The position numbers and the translations under genes are program-made. The notes under the pieces are model-generated. The model was given only the letters and a program-made list of their open reading frames with translations. It had not been told where the DNA came from and made no database searches. From the NCBI RefSeq assembly GCF_018873765.1, contig NC_057920.1:11235307-11299306 (forward strand): 64,000 nt of DNA, read 5' to 3'. Positions 46,077 to 58,306 of the stretch are shown here, one piece after another; position 1 is the stretch's first letter, and each line of letters opens with the position of its first letter. Source of the DNA: Telopea speciosissima (Eukaryota > Streptophyta > Magnoliopsida > Proteales > Proteaceae).

Positions 46077-46242
46077 AATTTGGATCCTCTACTGCCAGGC
46101 AGGACCCTACTGCCAAGACACAGTAAGGCGGTAAATGATCGCCTTACCCCCACTCAGGCAAGGCGCTCGACAGGGATAAGGCGGTAATTTATCGCCTTGT
46201 TGTGTCTTGGTAGTATGGTCCTGCCGGGCAGCTCGGCAGTAT
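46077..46242. mobile_element. Second MITE, 166 bp (block b copy of 22545-22719)
   Basis: It is flanked by ACAGATAC (46069-46076) and ACAGATAT (46243-46250). It is slightly shorter than the block a copy because of a deletion near its left end. Confidence 0.7.
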
Positions 46243-47132
46243 ACAGATATCACTATAAGTGAGCGGAGTTACCAAGGTTGGCTTTCTCCACCGCTGCCCT
46301 TGCCTAAATCTGGTGATTCGAAGGTAAATCTCTGTTTTTTCTACCACTACTTTCGTTCCAGCTCCAAGTTCTACAGTTCCTAGAAGATATTCTTCAAACT
46401 GAAGGATGTACAGCAGGAGCTTTTCGTTTGGGTCAAATTAGCCGAGGAACACCCTGTTTTCAGTTCTGAGCATTTTCTACGATCTCTTTGTGAGTCTTCT
46501 TATCTCCTCTGGCCTTTTGAGCGATTGTCATGATTGTTAGCTTGTGCTGCTTAGGTTTCTCTTGTTCTCCTTTCTGCATATTAGATGTCTATAACAAGAT
46601 ATTTCAGAGAGTCTTTTTATCATCCTATTGTTTTTTTTTTCTTAACGGCTATGTTCTGTCTAGATCGAATTCATGAACTCTCTATTCCTATGGGGTCAGT
46701 AAAGTCTTCTTGTTCCAGCTTACACCCTGCTTTTTCGTTTTCCTTTTGTTCGGTTTCGGTGGTAGTTATGCAAAACCTCCAATAATCCCTGCAACTCTCT
46801 TGGTTTATGTGATGGTTCTTGTGATTAAGTCGTGTGAAGCAAATATCTTTTCCATTGACTTGCAGCTGAACTCTCCTTCTTCCTCTCTTCTTTCTTCGGG
46901 TGATAGTTCGGGCATCACGGCTATTGCTGAGTGCTTAGCTATTGACTTCTCTACCAGGCTCGACTTGCCGAATATTAGTGTGCATATTGAAGTTCAGGAT
47001 CCTCTTCCATTGCAGCTATTTTTTTGGTGGAGATAGTGAATCTTCCCTGTATGCTATGGATGCGAAACCCACAACATTGATGATTGTTTCTGAGGCAATG
47101 GTGACTAGCCGCAAAAAGTTACAGGGTAGGAA

Positions 47133-50100
47133 ATGAAAGTCCTAGCTCTTAGTTGTCAAGGGATTGGTCGCCCCTTGACAAAGCGGGAAATCCGCCAGTT
47201 AATAAGTAAACATAGACCTGAAGTTTGTTTCCTTTCAGAGACTAAAAAATCCAACCCGAATTTGCTCTACTTCTGTAGGTCTTTTAATTTCTCTAATTTC
47301 GAGTGCATCCCGGAAATAAATGGAGCAGGTGGTATGTTGCTTATGTGGTCTAACTGCATCGATTGTAACATTTTGTGGAGGAGTAATTGGTGCTTACATG
47401 TAAACATGGTGTTTAATTATATCAATTATCAAAGCTGGACTCTGACTTTTGTTTACATTAGCTGCTTCGAACAGTTGAGAAGATCCCAATTGAATTCAAT
47501 TCTTAATATATCATATTTCATCAATTAGCCATGGCTTTTAGTTGGGGATTGGAATTCATATCTTTGCATGGAGGACAAGCAAGGGGGCAGGCCTTTATCT
47601 CAAAGTCAATTGCAACCTCTCAATAATTTTGTCAACGAAGCTTGCCTATCAGAAATTCATCAAACAGATCATCTTTTCACATGGAATAACTGGCAGTTTG
47701 GGGATAGAAGAATTGAAGCATGGCTGGATCGGTTTTTCTCAAATTCTGACTAGTTCAATCTGTTTCCTAATGCCATGGTTACATCTGAAATAGTTGCTTC
47801 CTCCGACCACAAAGCCATAATTTTGCATACTGAAAGGAACAGATCCTGGTCAGTAAGACCTTTTCATTTTGAGGCCTTCTGGTCATATGAACCGGGGTAT
47901 TCTGAAGTGGTTTCTTCTAAGGGTGTCAAAATGAAACCGAAACCGACTATCAGAACCGGAATCAACCGTTTACGATCGAATCGAACTGCACCACAGAAAA
48001 ATGATCCAGTTTTGATTTTATAGGTTCTCTTCCTGGTTCGGTATTGATTTGCACCTCAAAACCGCGGTTCTAAACCGAATAAAAAACTGTAACTCTTACT
48101 CGAATACTAGCCCATGTATCAATTGGATTAATTAATAACACAATAATTAATTTAATAAACATAATTATTGTATCACTCTAGAAACATAAAATAAGTAAAA
48201 TGTAAAGGGTTAACTATATATTATATTTGTTCAAGTATGAATTGGAAATGATGTATGATGTTAAAATGGATTAACTAAACCCTACTTTCTAATAAATAAA
48301 AAGTTTGTTTATCATGTGAGTGTGGAGAAGAAAAAAAAGGGAAAAACAAAGAATAGGAAAGGAATAGAACGATGGTTAAAGATGAGAATTTTTTTTCTTC
48401 ATCACATAGGCATGGGAAATATGATGAGTGAGAGAAACCGGGAGAGAATGGAGAAATACGGGAATATAAAGGCCTTGAAAACTAAGGATGTCTTCATTAC
48501 TAGTTCTCAAAACAACACTACACAAACCGCATGTAAACCGGATAATGAAAACCAAATAGAAACCGATAAAACTAGACCGTATGCAAAACGATTATGATTT
48601 TAGCTAATTCCTATTTGGTTCGATTTTGATTTCAACTTATCAAAATGTAAACCGCACCGCAACCGAATCGAATAACCAGAACCGCACCGATTGACACCCT
48701 TAGTTTCTTCGGCATGGTCTTCATTCAGCCCTCATGGTTCTCCCTCTTTCAAAGTATGCAACAAGCTTAGATCTCTTCAACATACTCTTAAGGATTGGAA
48801 TCGATATCAAGTTGGCAATATTTTCCAGAATATGGAGATGTCTAAAGCAATGTTAACAACACTTTATAACATCAATCCTTTTTTGAGAGATGATCAGTGG
48901 TTCTTAAATGAGAAGCACCAATTAGTCACTTTGAAGAAACTTGCACATCAAGAAGAGATTCTTTGGAAGTAGAAATCTAGAGCAAATTGGATTAAAGCGG
49001 GTGATCGCAATTTCAAATTCTTTCACCTTTCAACTTTAAAAAAGAGAGGCAGGAATGCAGTTACATTTATTAATGTTGATGGTCTCACCCTTACAGATGA
49101 GCATCAAATGGGCAATGCATTCACAAATTTCTACAAGGATCTCTATTCTACTTCTAATCCCATTTTGGAGGATTCCTATTTTGAGAATGTTTGAGGGAGA
49201 GTTACCTTGGAAGATAACTCCAGGCTCAACAGACCAGTCACAGATGAGGAAGTTAGCTCTATTGTTAAGTCTATGCCTTCCAACAAAGCTCCAGATCCAG
49301 ATGGTTTTTCGGGGATGTTCTTTCAAAGCTCTTGGTCTATTATTGGAGGACAGGTTACATCATGCATCCAAAAGTTTTTTTCAACAGGAACCTTTTGTCT
49401 CTCCCTCAATCAGACGCATATTGCTCTTATATCTAAGGTAGACCATCCTTCCTCAATTTCAGAGTTTAGACCCATAAGCCTATGCAGTTTTATCTACAAG
49501 ATCATTTCTCGGATCATCGTTAATCGCCTCCGTCCTATTCTCAATCGGATCATATCTTTTAGACAGAACGGATTCATTAAAGGGGGACATATTCAGGATA
49601 ATGTTCTCATCTGCCATGAATTGCTCCACAAAATTAAAAACACCAGAAGAGGAAATAAGGGGTAGTTTTCCCTTAAGACTGATATGCAAAAAGCTTATGA
49701 GAGAGTTGAGTTGAAGTTCTGGAGGAGCACTCTTTCCAACATGGGCTTTGATTCTTCATGGATTCAATGGGTGATGTTTTGTGTTGAAAATTCTCAGCTA
49801 AGTATTTTGCTGAATGGCTCCCCGCTCACTTTCTTTAAACCTACTAGAGGCCTTAGACAGGAGGATCCTCTTTCTTCTTTCCTCTTTGTACTTTGCACGA
49901 AAGTCCTATCAACTAATCTTGCAATCGCTCTCCAAGAGAACAGGTGGAGAACGGATTTCCCATATGGCGTTTGCGGATGATCTGATTCTATTTTGGGAAG
50001 CCTCCATGAATGAAGCTAGAGCTCTCAACGAGGTGTTGGAAACATATTGCAAGTACTCAGGTCAGGCTCTCAATCTCAACAAGACTAGAGCTCAGTTCAG

Positions 50101-51942
50101 CCCCAATGTGAATTTGGTAATCAAAAGACAATTACGAGAGTTCTTCCAGTTCATCCCCACATCTTCTCTCGATTCATATTTGGGAATCCCTTTTATCAGC
50201 GGGAAAATATCAAAGAATCATTGTGCCAACCTGTCCGGCAGGTAAGATTATGCTAGTTCAATCAACATTATCGGCCATGCCACTTTACACAATATCTTGC
50301 TTCGAGATCTCAGCCTCGATTAATTAAGTCTTTGGATTTTATAAGCAGAAGCTTCTTTTGGTCAAGTGATAACAATTCTCTCGTTCCTACCGTCTCGTGG
50401 AGTACCATCTGTCTTCCTAGAAGACTAGGCGGTCTTAATGTGAAACTCTCAGGCCCAATTGAATCTTGCATTTTTAGCTAAAAAAGGCTGGGAATTGCTC
50501 GAGTCTCTTAGTTCTCTTTGGGATAGACTTATGAAAGATAAGTACTTTCCATCCTCAAATTTTTTTCATGCTAAGTGTTCTTCTACTGCCTCTTGGGGTT
50601 GGAAATCAGTGTGTTCCACGAGGGATCTTCTCCGTCAAGCCTCTTTCTTTCAAGTCGGGAATGGTCAATCCATTAATCCTTGGCTTGACTATTAGATCCC
50701 CAATTACCCCCTTCTATTGCTCCTTTTCCCCTTCCTCTGGAAGCACCCAATTTAGTCGAGCATTTTATTGATCCTCATTCTAACTCTTAGAGAAGAGAAC
50801 TGATATTTCAGTGGTGGCCTCCCGACATTGCCTTTTTAATTTTTTCCATCCCCATTCCCTTTTTCCCTTGTAACGATAGATTGATTTGGCAAGGTACCTC
50901 ATCGGGAAGATTCTTCGTGTCTTCAGCCTATAGTCTAGCCATTAATGGAGGTTCTCACCCCTCTAGCTCTGTGTGGCTTAAAGTTTGGCACCTCTCTACT
51001 GCACCAAAAATTCAGCATCTTATTTGGAAGATCCTACACCAAAAAGTTCCTGTGCCTGGTCTATTGAATCTTAGTGGGTTCAATTTAAACCCCATCTGCT
51101 TCATCTGTCAGAATCAGGCCCAATCGGCTTCCCATCTTTTCTTCGATTGCACAGTTATTAAAAGCATTTGGCACCAAGTTGGGCTAATTAATTTCTTCTC
51201 TAACCAAGATATCAAGTCTGGGATTTTAGCTACAACAAATATCCCCACTCAATTTAACAGGGACAACAAGCTTAAAGTTTCTCTCTTCTGCAACATTATT
51301 TGGCATATATGGAATGGATATTGGGATCTCATGTTCAGGCATTCTCCATTCAATCCAAGGGACATTACTCTAAGAGTGATTGCTAGTGCTAAGGAGCAAG
51401 TTCATAATTTTTAGAATCCAATGAGAACTAATATTCATCTGGTCCGGTGGATCCCTCCAATCAGCCCTTTTGTTGAGTTCGACATTGATGGTGCAAGTAG
51501 AGATAATCCAGGCAACGCTGGCATCAGTGGCGTTTGTAGGTCATCAAGTGCTTCTTTCATCTGTGGGTTTTCAGTTGGTATTGGTTGGAACTATGCTCTG
51601 GTGGCTGAAGCTCTTGCTATTAGATATGCCATGACTATAGCTAGCCAAATGGGTCTCCCAAAGGTGGTCTTAGAGAGCGACAATCTGCTGTTGGTGAACA
51701 ATCTTGAAGATCCTACGCTTTCTATCCCGTGGAAAATTGCACCTATAATAGCGGACTACAGGATCTTGTAGTTATGTTTTGAGGCTGTCGTTTTTGTTCA
51801 TTCTCTTAGAGAAGCGAATTCTATTGCCGATTGTTTGGCTTCGCTGGGAGCTTCTTCTCAAGCAGTTTCTGTCTGGCAGGGTTCTCCCCCTTCGTGTAAT
51901 CTACTTCCTTTGTACTCTGACTGTTCTGAAACATTGTTCTAG
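47133..51942 (+). pseudogene. LINE ORF2 remnant, copy b
   Basis: It opens MKVLALSCQGIG. It keeps LLVGDWNSYL and the endonuclease SDH motif (VASSDHKAIIL, changed to SNH in copy a). It is interrupted by the hAT element. The RT part has SNKAPDPDGFSG, FRPISLCSFIYK, QEDPLSSFLFVL and AFADDLILF. A zf-RVT-like stretch at 50.95-51.2 kb (WLKVWHLSTAPKIQHLIWKI) is intact in frame, and RNase H follows (IDGASRDNPGNAGISG). Stops near 47755, 48970, 49192 and 51413 and frameshifts make it inactive. Confidence 0.85.
47918..48702. mobile_element. hAT-superfamily element (785 bp) inside LINE copy b
   Basis: TAAGGGTGTCAA and TTGACACCCTTA termini are present, with a perfect 8-bp duplication GTTTCTTC (47910-47917, 48703-48710). 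It is orthologous to 24391-25193. Confidence 0.9.
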
Positions 51943-52001
51943 CGTTAATAAAGTATTATTACCACACACAAAAAAGAAAAAAAAAATAGATATCACTATA
52001 A

Positions 52002-52570
52002 TTACAAATAAAGAACTTGGTGGACAAAAAACTGCTTTGTTTTATGGGTGTTCCATGTACGTCTGTTTTGCGTTAAAATGAGCATTCTATAGAAACTTCA
52101 TTTAAAGCATAAAAAAGAAAGAGGATTCTTAAGTTCTTTTCCTCATGCTGAGGAAGCATTCATTAGTATTTGGAAATACCTCAATTCGTCCGTACGTCCA
52201 AGAAATACGTCAATTTAGGGGTGAAACAGGGCCAATTTTTTATAAAACCTAGCCCAACCTTGAGTCCTCTTAGCTTAACCAAGCCCAACCCGATCTTGAG
52301 GTCGGGTTGAGATATCTCAGCCCATGCCCAACCTTGTCGAGCTCAACCCGGCCTAGCCTAACCATAATCAGGTCGGACTGGTCGGCCTTGATTGGTCCTG
52401 ATTTTTGCCAAGGCTAGCCTAGCCCTGATTAACCCTAGATGGCACTTTTTTTTTTTTAAATCATTTGGGTCTTTATTACTAAAAAGGGAGGGGAAAAAAT
52501 GAGACATCATCAACATTAATCATTCGTAAAAATAATCCTAGAGTCTTAAAGCCTTACATGTAATGTGTAA
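52002..52570. other. Spacer downstream of LINE copy b
   Basis: It aligns with 31470-32045 of block a and with 61780-62350 of block c. It carries the same GCCTAGCC-rich degenerate element and a poly-T run. No gene is present. Confidence 0.6.
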
Positions 52571-53217
52571 TAATTATTTGGGTAAAGTACACGTACCCCC
52601 TTATAATACACCCAATATTCCTCGTACCCTTCTAAGCGGCTCAATATTCCATGTACCACCCTTGCTTTACACCCCAAATCCCAGATAGGTCCAATCTGTT
52701 AAATACCACCATTAGATGCCAAAATTTTGACCATTTTATCCTTTGCTCTATTTTCTTAAATCTGAAAAGATTTAGTTACCCTCACTTCTTTGTTGCCCTA
52801 AACTAATTGAAATTGACCATTTTACGCTTTGTTTTATCTTTATAAATGAAAAGACCTAATTGCCCTCATTTATGTATTAACCTAACCTAATTTGAAAAGA
52901 CTAATTTACCCCTAAATGTTTGTTCCTAAAAACCCCAAAATGCCCTCATCTTTCCCAAATCATCATCTTCTTTTACATACCCACCACCGCCACCGCCACC
53001 GCCACCACCATCTTCTTTAAAGAAAGTTGCAAACCGCATCAGGCAAAAAGGTTCAAATAATACAGCTCTAGGAAGTCAGAGGGTGAGGTGTGTGTGTGTC
53101 CATCGGTGGAGCAATTTGTTTGGGGATGAATGAAGGAACGAATGGAGAGGAATACTATCAAACAGTCACTGTTGATCTTCAGTCGCGTCATTCAACTTTA
53201 TTCCCAGATCCAACTCC

Positions 53218-53514
53218 ATGTCGGCGATCGGTGAATCGGCTGGAGGTTCCATAAAGAAATGGTGGGACAGGGGATGGGCTTGGATCCAATCAAAGAAACC
53301 CCCATTCGCCAGAGATCTAGAGATGAACGAGGTGGAATCCACCATGTTGGGTTGTCACAGCAAGGGCAGCTGGAGGCATGTGTTCTACAAGGTGAGATCC
53401 GAGTTCAGGAAGCTCATGGGTTCTAATAAGGTTGGTTTACCTCAGACCTTCTGGTACGATTCTTACAATTACTCTCAGAATTTCGATGACGGCAAGAAGG
53501 CTCAGGATTAATTA
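53218..53514 (+). pseudogene. Captured fragment of an uncharacterised plant gene in the Pack-MULE
   Basis: An open frame of 97 codons (MSAIGESAGGSIKKWWDRGW..., SWRHVFYKVRSEFRKLMGSN..., PQTFWYDSYNYSQNFDDG) has the composition of a genuine protein. It resembles a small plant protein family that I cannot name with confidence. It is preceded by leader-like sequence. Whether it is transcribed is unknown. Confidence 0.55.
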
Positions 53515-53689
53515 ACCCACTGTGAAGCCTCAAGTCTCAAATCTGAGCTTTAATTTCTTTCTTCTACTGCTTAAGAGTACTAATCTTCTTCCTGGGGGCT
53601 CTGCACCTCTTCATGTTGAGAAACTAAGATCAAAATTAATATCAATTTCTTCCATGGGGCTCTGCCTCTTCTGTGTAACAAATATTGAA

Positions 53690-54057
53690 GTGATTAGGAT
53701 CCCGCGGATTGTGTCGGAGACGGTGAGATTGGGAATGGAGGACGTGAAGTGGTTCGTGATGGGAAATGATGATACGGTTTTTATCACAGAGAATCTGGTT
53801 AGGGTTTTATCGAAATACGGCCATAATCAATTCTATTACATTGGGAGTTTGTCAGAGAGCCATCTGCAAACATCTACTTCTCATATGGCATGGCTTACGG
53901 CGGTGGAGGGTTTGCCATTAGTTACCCATTAGCGAAGGCTCAGAAGGGAATGCAAGACAGATGTATTCAAAGATACCCAGGATTGTACGGTTTCGATCAT
54001 CGGATGCAAGCTTGCATGGCTGACCTCGGTGTTCCCCTGACAAGGAGCTCGGTTTCA
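53690..54057 (+). pseudogene. Captured fragment of a DUF604 (fringe-like) glycosyltransferase gene
   Basis: RIVSETVRLGMEDVKWFVMG, NDDTVFITENLVRVLSKYGH and NQFYYIGSLSESHLQ match plant DUF604 putative beta-1,3-galactosyltransferases; DDTVF corresponds to the usual DxD-type metal site. After a frameshift near 53865, MAYGGGGFAISYPLAKA and MQDRCIQRYPGLYGFD continue the same domain. The fragment ends in the 3' TIR, so it is a partial, broken copy. Confidence 0.75.
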
Positions 54058-54547
54058 TCAGATGGTGGGTGGTGGTGGTGGTGGGTATGTAAAAGAAGAT
54101 GATGATTTGGGAAAGATGAGGGCATTTTGGGGTTTTTAGGAACAAATATTTAGGGGTAAAATAGTCTTTTCAAATTAAGTTAGGGTAATACATAAATGAG
54201 GGCAATTAAGTCTTTTCATTTATAAAAATAAAACAAAGGGTAAAATGGTCATTTTTAATTAGTTTAGGACAACAAATAAATGAGGGTAATTAAGTCTTTT
54301 TAGATTTAAGAAAATGGAACAAAGGGTAAAATGGTCAAAATTTTGGCATCTAACGGTGGTATTTAACGGATTGGATCTATCTGGCATTTGGGGTGTAAAA
54401 CAGGGGTGGTACATGGAATATTGAAGGGTGGTACGTGGAATATTGAGCCGCTTAGGGGGATACGAGGAATATTGGGTGCATTATAGAGGGGTACGTGTAC
54501 TTTACCCTAATTATTTATCAAAAAAAAAAAAGTGTAATAATTAATAT

Positions 54548-54733
54548 GGGAGAAAGAACGCTACATGGGCATGTGCGGTGCATTACCCTGTGCCTAGACA
54601 TAGGGGCGCGCAAAATGACCGTTTCAACCCCATAGATAGGCGAAAATCCCAGGGTGTAGGGTCATTTTGCGTGCCCCTATGTTTGGGCACAGGGGTAGTG
54701 CACCGCATACGTCAAGGTAGTGTTTTCTTTCTC
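54548..54733. mobile_element. GC-rich hairpin MITE (block b copy)
   Basis: It is orthologous to 32077-32263, with a few substitutions (for example GGGCATGTGCGGTGC). Confidence 0.7.
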
Positions 54734-55859
54734 TATATATAGTTATATAAAATAAGGGTTGGGTTGGGCTGAGCCGCGGTCAGCCCGAAGCTTCAGTCCA
54801 GACCCGACTTGGTCCAATCTCTGCCCTTAAAATCCCACCCCAAGCCCATCTTGTGGGCCGAAATTCTCAGCTCAGGCCATGTCCGTGCTCAAGGTAAGCT
54901 CAGGTTCACATAGCCTCAATTACACCTTATGCCAATTCAACTACTTTTTGTTCAAGTTCTCGTGGAGACAAATTCTCATCGATAAGCATTTTTTTAGCAT
55001 CTCTTTATTTTGTGATCATTCCTTGTGAAAAAAAATTAAGTTTGTTCAACCTTAATGAATGTGTAGCATTATTTTTTCCTAGAATTACTTATCCAATAAA
55101 TAATACTGATTAACAACTAGTTCAACAATAGTTAGAATTAACATGTAAAATAGAAAACATTACATTTAAGTCCCTCCACTTTAACAACATTCTATAACGG
55201 ATTTTCGGATATAGAAAATACAATTATCGAAAACCCTATTCCATAGAAACAACCATTACAAAGAATATCAACCATTGATTGTATAAAAACATTTTTGTCA
55301 AATAACTATGTAATAATAATAAGAGCAAAGTACATGCACCCCCCTGTAGTTTGAAACAATATCAAAACATCCCCTAATTTCACTACTTACGTGCACCCCT
55401 CTGGATTTGTGGACGGTTTACAAATAAGCCCCTACCGTCAAGTGTAAAGCGTTAGTTATAGTTAAACTTTTCAAAACCCCTATTTTACCCTTAAATTTTT
55501 CCCATGGACCATTTTACCCTTATTCTTGGATCAAACCCTTCTGCTTCTATTACATTTATAAAAAAATTAAGGGTAATTTACACATACTACCCCTGAGGTT
55601 TGATGAAAGTGTAATTTTATCTCCCAATTTTGGATAATTCTATGTATCCCCCTGAGGTTTACAAACGTTAACAGATACACCCATTCCGTCAATTCATGAC
55701 TAAAAATGTTAAAAATTTGATGTGAACTGACAAAATTGCCCTTGCAAGAAAAGAAAAGAAAAAACCTACAACTCATTTTCCCTAAATCGTTTGGGGAAGA
55801 TGATGAGTTGCAAGTATCCTTGTAGGGAACACCATATATATATATATATATATCATATC
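54734..55859. other. Spacer shared with 32264-33360
   Basis: It contains the same Mutator-TIR-like stretches (55325-55550, 55566-55740) and the same short hairpin (55765-55812) as block a. An (AT)n tract precedes the partial tandem unit. Confidence 0.55.
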
Positions 55860-56490
55860 ATACTATTATATAAAAGCACGTTGTGGCAAATCTTTCAGTT
55901 ACCTATTCTACCCTTCATTCTTATTTAAAATTCCATTCTTCAATTCTTAATCTTTATGTAATTCTTTCTTATAATTTCATAATCTTAGTTATCCTTAGTA
56001 TTAATTATTATTGTTTTTAATTAGTGGCAAATCTTTCATTTACCTATTGTACCCTTCAGTCTTGTCTAAAATTCCATTCTTCAAATTTTAATCTTTATGT
56101 CATTCTTTCTTATAAATTCTTATAAATTCTTAATCTTAGGTACCTTTAGTATTAATTACTGTTTGTAATTAATATTAATAATATTTATTATTATTTAAAG
56201 CAAATCTCTCCAATTCTCTCCACAAAATTAGATTTACCAAAAGTAAATCGATTAACAATTTTGGAGAGAAAATCTATCCAATTCTCTCTCATAAAATTAA
56301 GGCAATAAAAAAAAGCGCTTAATTAATTAAAAAAGGTAGATATTCATTCTCTCTCTATCTCTTTGGCTTACTATTTTTTTTTTCTTTCAAAAAATACTTC
56401 TTTATTCTTCAATTCTTAATCTTTATGTCATTTTTCTTATAATTTCATAATCATAGGTACCCTTAGTATTAATTATTATTGTTTTTAGGG
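55860..56490. repeat. Partial 1.04-kb unit upstream of LRX-c
   Basis: It begins ATACTATTATATAAAAGCACG and follows the array unit to about 56395 (CTTTATTCT). It then jumps back to TTCAATTCTTAATCTTTATG, so internal units and the (CT)n tract are deleted relative to block a. Confidence 0.7.
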
Positions 56491-57108
56491 TAATTTACAC
56501 ATACCACCCCTGAGGTTTGACGAAAGGATGATTTTACCTCCCAGTTTTGGAAAATTCTAACATTGTTAAAATCAAAAGGTAAAGTGACAAAAATGCCCCT
56601 TCAAAAAAAAAAAAAAAAAACCTGCAGCTCATCTTCCCAATTCATATCTAACTAAGTAAATGAATTTAAACACAAGTTCTTACAGGGGTTGGTACAATAT
56701 TAAACCATAAACGAATATAGGAAACCAGTGCAATGATTGCTCTATAGTAATTATTACAGAAGCAAGTTTCCTGGCATTAAACCATGATCGCATATAGGAT
56801 GAGAGAACATCCATAAAATTTATTTGATCTCAACAGGTCTAAACGCTTTTAAAACTGATATAGATAGGTACATAAATACATAAAATTTATTTGATCTCAG
56901 CATTTTATCGGGTTGGGTCGGTTCGATTTGGGTTCGGATCTAACGGTTTGGGTCACCGGTGCACTGTCGGGCTAGCTCGAACCGAACCGAAACCGACTGC
57001 TCTCTGGATCCAAAAACCGAACCCGAACCAATAAGAGAGCGGTCCGGTGTGGTCCGGGCTCATTTGGGGCGGTTTTATCGGTTCGGGTTGGGTATTGACA
57101 CCCCTAGT
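56490..57108. repeat. Insertion remnants unique to block b spacer
   Basis: GGGTAATTTACACATACCACC (a Mutator-TIR-like start) opens the stretch. At 56903-57107 a GGTTCGGGTTGGG-rich segment ends TATTGACACCCCTA, which looks like the right end of an hAT-like element whose left part is missing. The middle is unclassified. Confidence 0.45.
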
Positions 57109-58306
57109 CGATACCAATCCAAATCGATTTGTCGGTTAGGTTTACACTTTTTTGTTCAAAAATTAGATTTTATTTGTATATTTTTACTAGATCGATTTAG
57201 ATCGGTATCGGCGGAGACCAATATCGATTCTTGGTTGATCTTGTATCACTGGGTCAGTATAGACAAAGGTAAAAATATATTTAAAAAACAAACTAATATT
57301 TTCGAAGAAAATAGGGTAACCTAACCGATGCAGTCCGATAAATACGGTCCCCGATCGGTATCGGTGGAGATGGAGATCGATACCAATTCTTGGCCGATCC
57401 TGTATCGATACGGACAATGAAAAAAATGTAAAAAAAAAAAATCTATTTAAAAAAAAAAAAGAAAACAGGGGTAAACCTAATCGATCCCGGCCGACACGGA
57501 TCGATCTGCATCGATTATATTACCCTATTTTATTCTAAAAAAATTATTATTTTTTAAATATTTTTATCCAAAACGTTTTTAACTCGAAACGTTGGGTTAC
57601 ATGCCCTTTATAAAATAAAATTCCTAATCCTATTGTAAAACTCAAATCATAACTAGACTCTAACTCTATCAACGATTTAAAAAAAATTGGATTCTTACAT
57701 TCCAACGATTCTAATAACATGAATAAAATAAGAAAAATTAGAAAGAATCCCTAGTTTATCATCTTCTAATTGCATGAGATAGTAATCTGGAATTTCGGCG
57801 CTGTCTAAGACAGATCTCTCGGATTCCATGGTGTTCCCTACAAGGATACCTGCAACTCATGTTTCCCAAACGAAATTAACTTGATGGGCTGCCATGGCCA
57901 CCCAGCCAGCAAGGAGCAGCGTGTTCATCCGCTGCATCTCTCTCCCATTTATTCCTGGATCAAACCCATCTCCCAAAACCAACGTTACATTGTCATCTTC
58001 CTCCGTTCATCTCTTTCTTCTCTGGCAATCTGTGAGGCAGCGGCTCATCTTCTCTCCTGCGATCAATTGTTCGTTGCAACCTCCCTTTCTAATTATTGGT
58101 GCTTATATGGACATGGATGGTCGACCTTCCGTCATGGGAGGAGGATCAGTGAGAGAGAGAGAAGGAAGACCTGAAACATCGGGAAAACCTGACTAAAAAA
58201 GAGGGCATTAGTTGCAGAGCCCACAATATAACATGCCCATCTCCGGACGGGACGTTCTTCATTGTGCCGTATAAGCAGCCTTTGGCCTTTATCTCCAATA
58301 AAGAAG
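57109..58306 (+). promoter_or_regulatory. 5' flank of LRX-c
   Basis: It is near-identical to 39829-41017. TATA-like ACAATATAACATG lies near 58224 and CCGTATAAGCAGCC near 58267. No cis-element is proven. Confidence 0.5.

Larger units (their letters stand above)
46259..51987 (+). mobile_element. L1-type LINE, copy in block b, with nested hAT element
   Basis: The 14-bp duplications AGATATCACTATAA at 46245-46258 and 51988-52001 are identical. AATAAA lies at 51947-51952, then an A-rich tail. The length is about 4.94 kb without the hAT insertion, matching copy a. This copy has no solo LTR. Confidence 0.9.
52580..54507. mobile_element. Pack-MULE, 1928 bp, carrying fragments of two host genes
   Basis: The 9-bp duplication TAATTATTT lies at 52571-52579 and 54508-54516. 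Block a has the single unoccupied site (TAATTATTTACC at about 32038). The terminal inverted repeats are about 420-440 bp: GGGTAAAGTACACGTACCCC at the left, and the end CGTGTACTTTACCC at the right. Inward they reach a CCACCACCGCC / GGTGGTGGTGG tract. The ~1.05-kb interior encodes pieces of unrelated plant genes and no transposase. Long TIRs, a 9-bp duplication and captured genes define a Pack-MULE. Confidence 0.9.
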
